Part shown: one piece after another, positions 62,901 through 64,000 of the stretch | How the letters are laid out: each line of letters starts with the position of its first letter | How positions within the stretch are numbered: the stretch's first letter is position 1 | Source: Raffaelea ambrosiae | Taxonomy: Eukaryota > Ascomycota > Sordariomycetes > Ophiostomatales > Ophiostomataceae | Length of the DNA: 64,000 nt | Direction of reading: 5' to 3' | NCBI GenBank assembly: GCA_002778195.1 | Contig: PCDI01000006.1 | Span: 2,547,950-2,611,949 of the forward strand | Made by a program: the position numbers and the translations under genes | Notes under the pieces: generated by a model | What the model saw: only the letters and a program-made list of their open reading frames with translations | Database searches by the model: none | What the model was told of the DNA's origin: nothing

Positions 62901-63978
62901 CGGCCACGCGAAAATCGGTCCGCCCGAACTGCTCGCGCCATCGGCTGACTTGTGGGAACTGTGACTCCGGGTACGCCTTGTTCAGCCACGAAGAAAATCG
63001 GGTCTTGAAATGGGACAAACGAACACGTCGTCCATTGTCCGCCATTGTGCCGCAGAAATCGATAAAGTGCTTGCACAAGTCGACCACCCACAAGAACGGG
63101 TCGAAGAAGCGCATGTAGACCCCCGACGGCTGCCGCAGGTGGTAGTAGACGTTGGTGCCTTCGTTCAGCTTCGAACGAATCCAGATTTGGTCGCGGACGG
63201 TGCCAGTGCCGCCATCGAGGCCGTAGCCGCCGATTTGAAGCTCGCTGAAGGGCACACGCTGGACGTAGTGTTTGGAGCCTCCAAAGCTCAGGATGCCATC
63301 AAAGTACATTCTATCGTGACTCTGTTGAACGACACGGAGAAAGTTGAGGGCCCGCAGCCGCCATGGCGAATGCGCACAGGTGTTGTAGATCTCGAACTGC
63401 TCGAGGTCAAACTCGATCCAGTTGTCCTCCCTCTTGCGCTTCTTGCTGCTCTTTCCCTGCTCGTTCGGCTGACTCCCCCGAGCGAGGTTGGCTAGAGCCC
63501 GCACGACGTCCTTCTCTTGGGACAGGCATAGATCCGGTTGGTAGTTGAGCGAAATGGACCGTGGGCTGATGAGCGTCGACACGGGAAACTCGATGTCGAT
63601 ATTGCCCGCTCTCTTGGAGCACATTGGCAGCACGAACTCATCGTCGTCGTCATCATCTTCCTCGACATTGTGGACGAGCCCGTCTGCGTCGTATTCGTCG
63701 CAGTCCTCACCTTCACTAGTGGTGTCTTCTTCATCGTCTCCTGTGAGAGCAACGCCAAATCCATCGGTATCGGTGGTAGATGTCGACGATCTGATCTGTC
63801 GTAGCCTGGTTTCGTCGTCTTGTTCAGTCCTAGCAGATCCGGCCTTCCGCCTCAGGGTCTCGGACAACGCAGGCCGGCTGTCATGATCGTTGGGGGACGA
63901 GGCGACCGCCAGTTCGTCCTCACTGTCGTCGATTTCGACAACATCAGGAGGGTCTTCTTCGTCGAACATCGGCGGCAT
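59947..63978 (-). CDS. dim-2: DNA (cytosine-5) methyltransferase, DIM-2 type
   Basis: Single exon, 1343 residues (Neurospora DIM-2 is about 1450). DIM-2 is the maintenance/de novo cytosine methylase acting in heterochromatin, directed in Neurospora by H3K9 methylation and HP1. An N-terminal targeting-domain-like region (about 150-440: YFDGILSFGG, PFSELQIGGYG, YYHLRQPSGVYMRFF) precedes two BAH-type regions (about 472-560, DPVWGKIKEKKDYYYGLVHRV; about 625-710, YAVGDTVLAVL). Catalytic motifs: I LDLFCGCGNLGRGL (about 780); IV GGSPCQGFS with catalytic Cys (about 865); VI YGILENVPD; VIII GAPQHRQRVFLLF (about 955); X VGNAVARQPA (about 1163). The C-terminal tail is disordered with a poly-Thr tract (60315-60385) and ends YVIVID. 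The frame remains open into the last 22 bases of the window, so an earlier start outside is possible. Not the shorter RID/masc1 type. Confidence 0.95.
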   Translation of the reverse strand: MPPMFDEEDPPDVVEIDDSEDELAVASSPNDHDSRPALSETLRRKAGSARTEQDDETRLRQIRSSTSTTDTDGFGVALTGDDEEDTTSEGEDCDEYDADGLVHNVEEDDDDDDEFVLPMCSKRAGNIDIEFPVSTLISPRSISLNYQPDLCLSQEKDVVRALANLARGSQPNEQGKSSKKRKREDNWIEFDLEQFEIYNTCAHSPWRLRALNFLRVVQQSHDRMYFDGILSFGGSKHYVQRVPFSELQIGGYGLDGGTGTVRDQIWIRSKLNEGTNVYYHLRQPSGVYMRFFDPFLWVVDLCKHFIDFCGTMADNGRRVRLSHFKTRFSSWLNKAYPESQFPQVSRWREQFGRTDFRVAVVTHIDYLWKEMFNLNEELAGSLPIFDELRLPSQSKPKKNSFTHPPLTVTTPYVYESFKCLAIHKYMKLTSGVNTSAELGNATIMPQGRSSFITGPDPSMSLAETIRNIQPGDVISKMIDAYDPVWGKIKEKKDYYYGLVHRVRVPQQAHSPRVFDVAWMYSPEHTPCRQTGYPWPKELFFSTHCGCQKKNEDEIYEDEVMGVHSIEWFGGPETSADFFVRQTYISDERRWVQLNLNHIFCDTSRSEVPFSLFRDMIKPADVGLDTGRDYAVGDTVLAVLSKHDAISEPFEIDSMCTKGEKGRFRLRRLLRRKVVDSQASDAAANELVYTDQFVTLDEERVVGPCTVRVFSASEEIPTPYDRNGTGNFFYVTHRQLSDDVGSDLAVGSATKENSHLSYVPLEPHDRLSMRQGFDPGAACPKLRSLDLFCGCGNLGRGLEDSGVVESRWANDIWDCAVKTFMANVSSSHAVEPFLGSADVFLEQALQGKYSHQVPAPGEVDLISGGSPCQGFSKLTTDHTSVEQFKNRSMIASFASFIDLYRPKYGILENVPDLMTNDGSKNTPQNEDIFGGLVGCLVGLGYQLTVVLGNAWSFGAPQHRQRVFLLFAAPGVRLPEPPLPSHGNPATFGHKAIGRLGNGERIWEPDNLPTAFPAVSAEEATMDLRKGAADMIDGVVDICVPYPDHRLSINLTDGLRFKIVNIPTRPYGLNLGRARALGAISDAAVALFSKAQQTEGVKSRAFTRLKPTELFRTVCTSCNVADARSGKFLHWRDPRPMSILEVRRAQGIPDHEVLLGSPAEKWKLVGNAVARQPALAIGLAIREAWLGTLSDLDSKSAAAVSLTTTTTTTMTTTLTTTTTTTVTADVDGLSSSPGPAGPRSSPPAKLPLSTNLPFKQNRTFKTSVQTTVISRAGQAASASPEPALAIIGARASTGIAQDIGTGSGTASQTTGHKRMRAFSDVFDPASKQMRQEDELASDDYVIVID

Positions 63979-64000
63979 GATGAAGAGAAGGTCCGGTCGA

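Overview
The window is nuclear DNA from a filamentous ascomycete, most likely a sordariomycete. It has spliced genes with short introns (45-254 nt; GT-AG plus one GC-AG; CTAAC/CTGAC-type branch sites), GC-rich coding sequence, pyrimidine-rich leaders and many homopolymer or short-repeat tracts between genes. The gene set (DIM-2-type DNA methyltransferase, BCK1-type MAPKKK, FIG1, DASH subunit SPC34, SLD2, GH5_12 glucosidase) is that of an ascomycete chromosome. An order such as Ophiostomatales is possible, but I cannot place it from sequence alone. I see no rRNA, tRNA, CRISPR array, transposon ORF, virus or secondary-metabolite cluster.

Layout: 1-2469 (-) MSH2, C-terminus cut by the window edge; 2831-4285 (+) TRM10; 4520-5525 (+) a damaged GH93-like exo-glycosidase; 5764-7452 (-) primase small subunit PRI1; 8250-11061 (+) GH5_12 glucosidase; 13884-19851 (+) BCK1-type MAPKKK; 23861-27739 (+) an oversized GH47 mannosidase; 29581-30494 (-) FIG1; 33104-34996 (-) SLD2; 35542-36876 (+) TOPORS-like RING protein; 37687-38465 (+) DsbA/FrnE-like oxidoreductase; 38815-39735 (-) SPC34; 43624-44970 (+) an unrecognised acidic protein; 46511-49596 (+) TAF12; 51805-53888 (+) RPN3; 55262-57526 (-) a mucin-like secreted protein with a lone Cys-rich module; 59947-63978 (-) DIM-2-like DNA methyltransferase.

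Most genes are unrelated housekeeping genes. One theme does recur: MSH2, PRI1 and SLD2 act in S-phase DNA synthesis or repair, and each has ACGCGT (MCB-type) boxes 110-210 bp upstream of its start, which suggests shared G1/S control by an MBF-like factor. Exon structures were rebuilt by hand from splice signals, reading frame and remembered family conservation, so junctions need RNA evidence.

I did not find a convincing undescribed multi-gene system. The most interesting leads are: an in-frame 47-codon extension behind a single TAG in TAF12; the GH47 enzyme with two huge low-complexity insertions carrying dibasic sites; a mucin whose two stalks share a peptide conserved despite synonymous divergence; SUMO-interaction-like motifs at both ends of the DNA methyltransferase; and a 22-mer shared, inverted, between a FIG1 intron and a nearby intergenic region.
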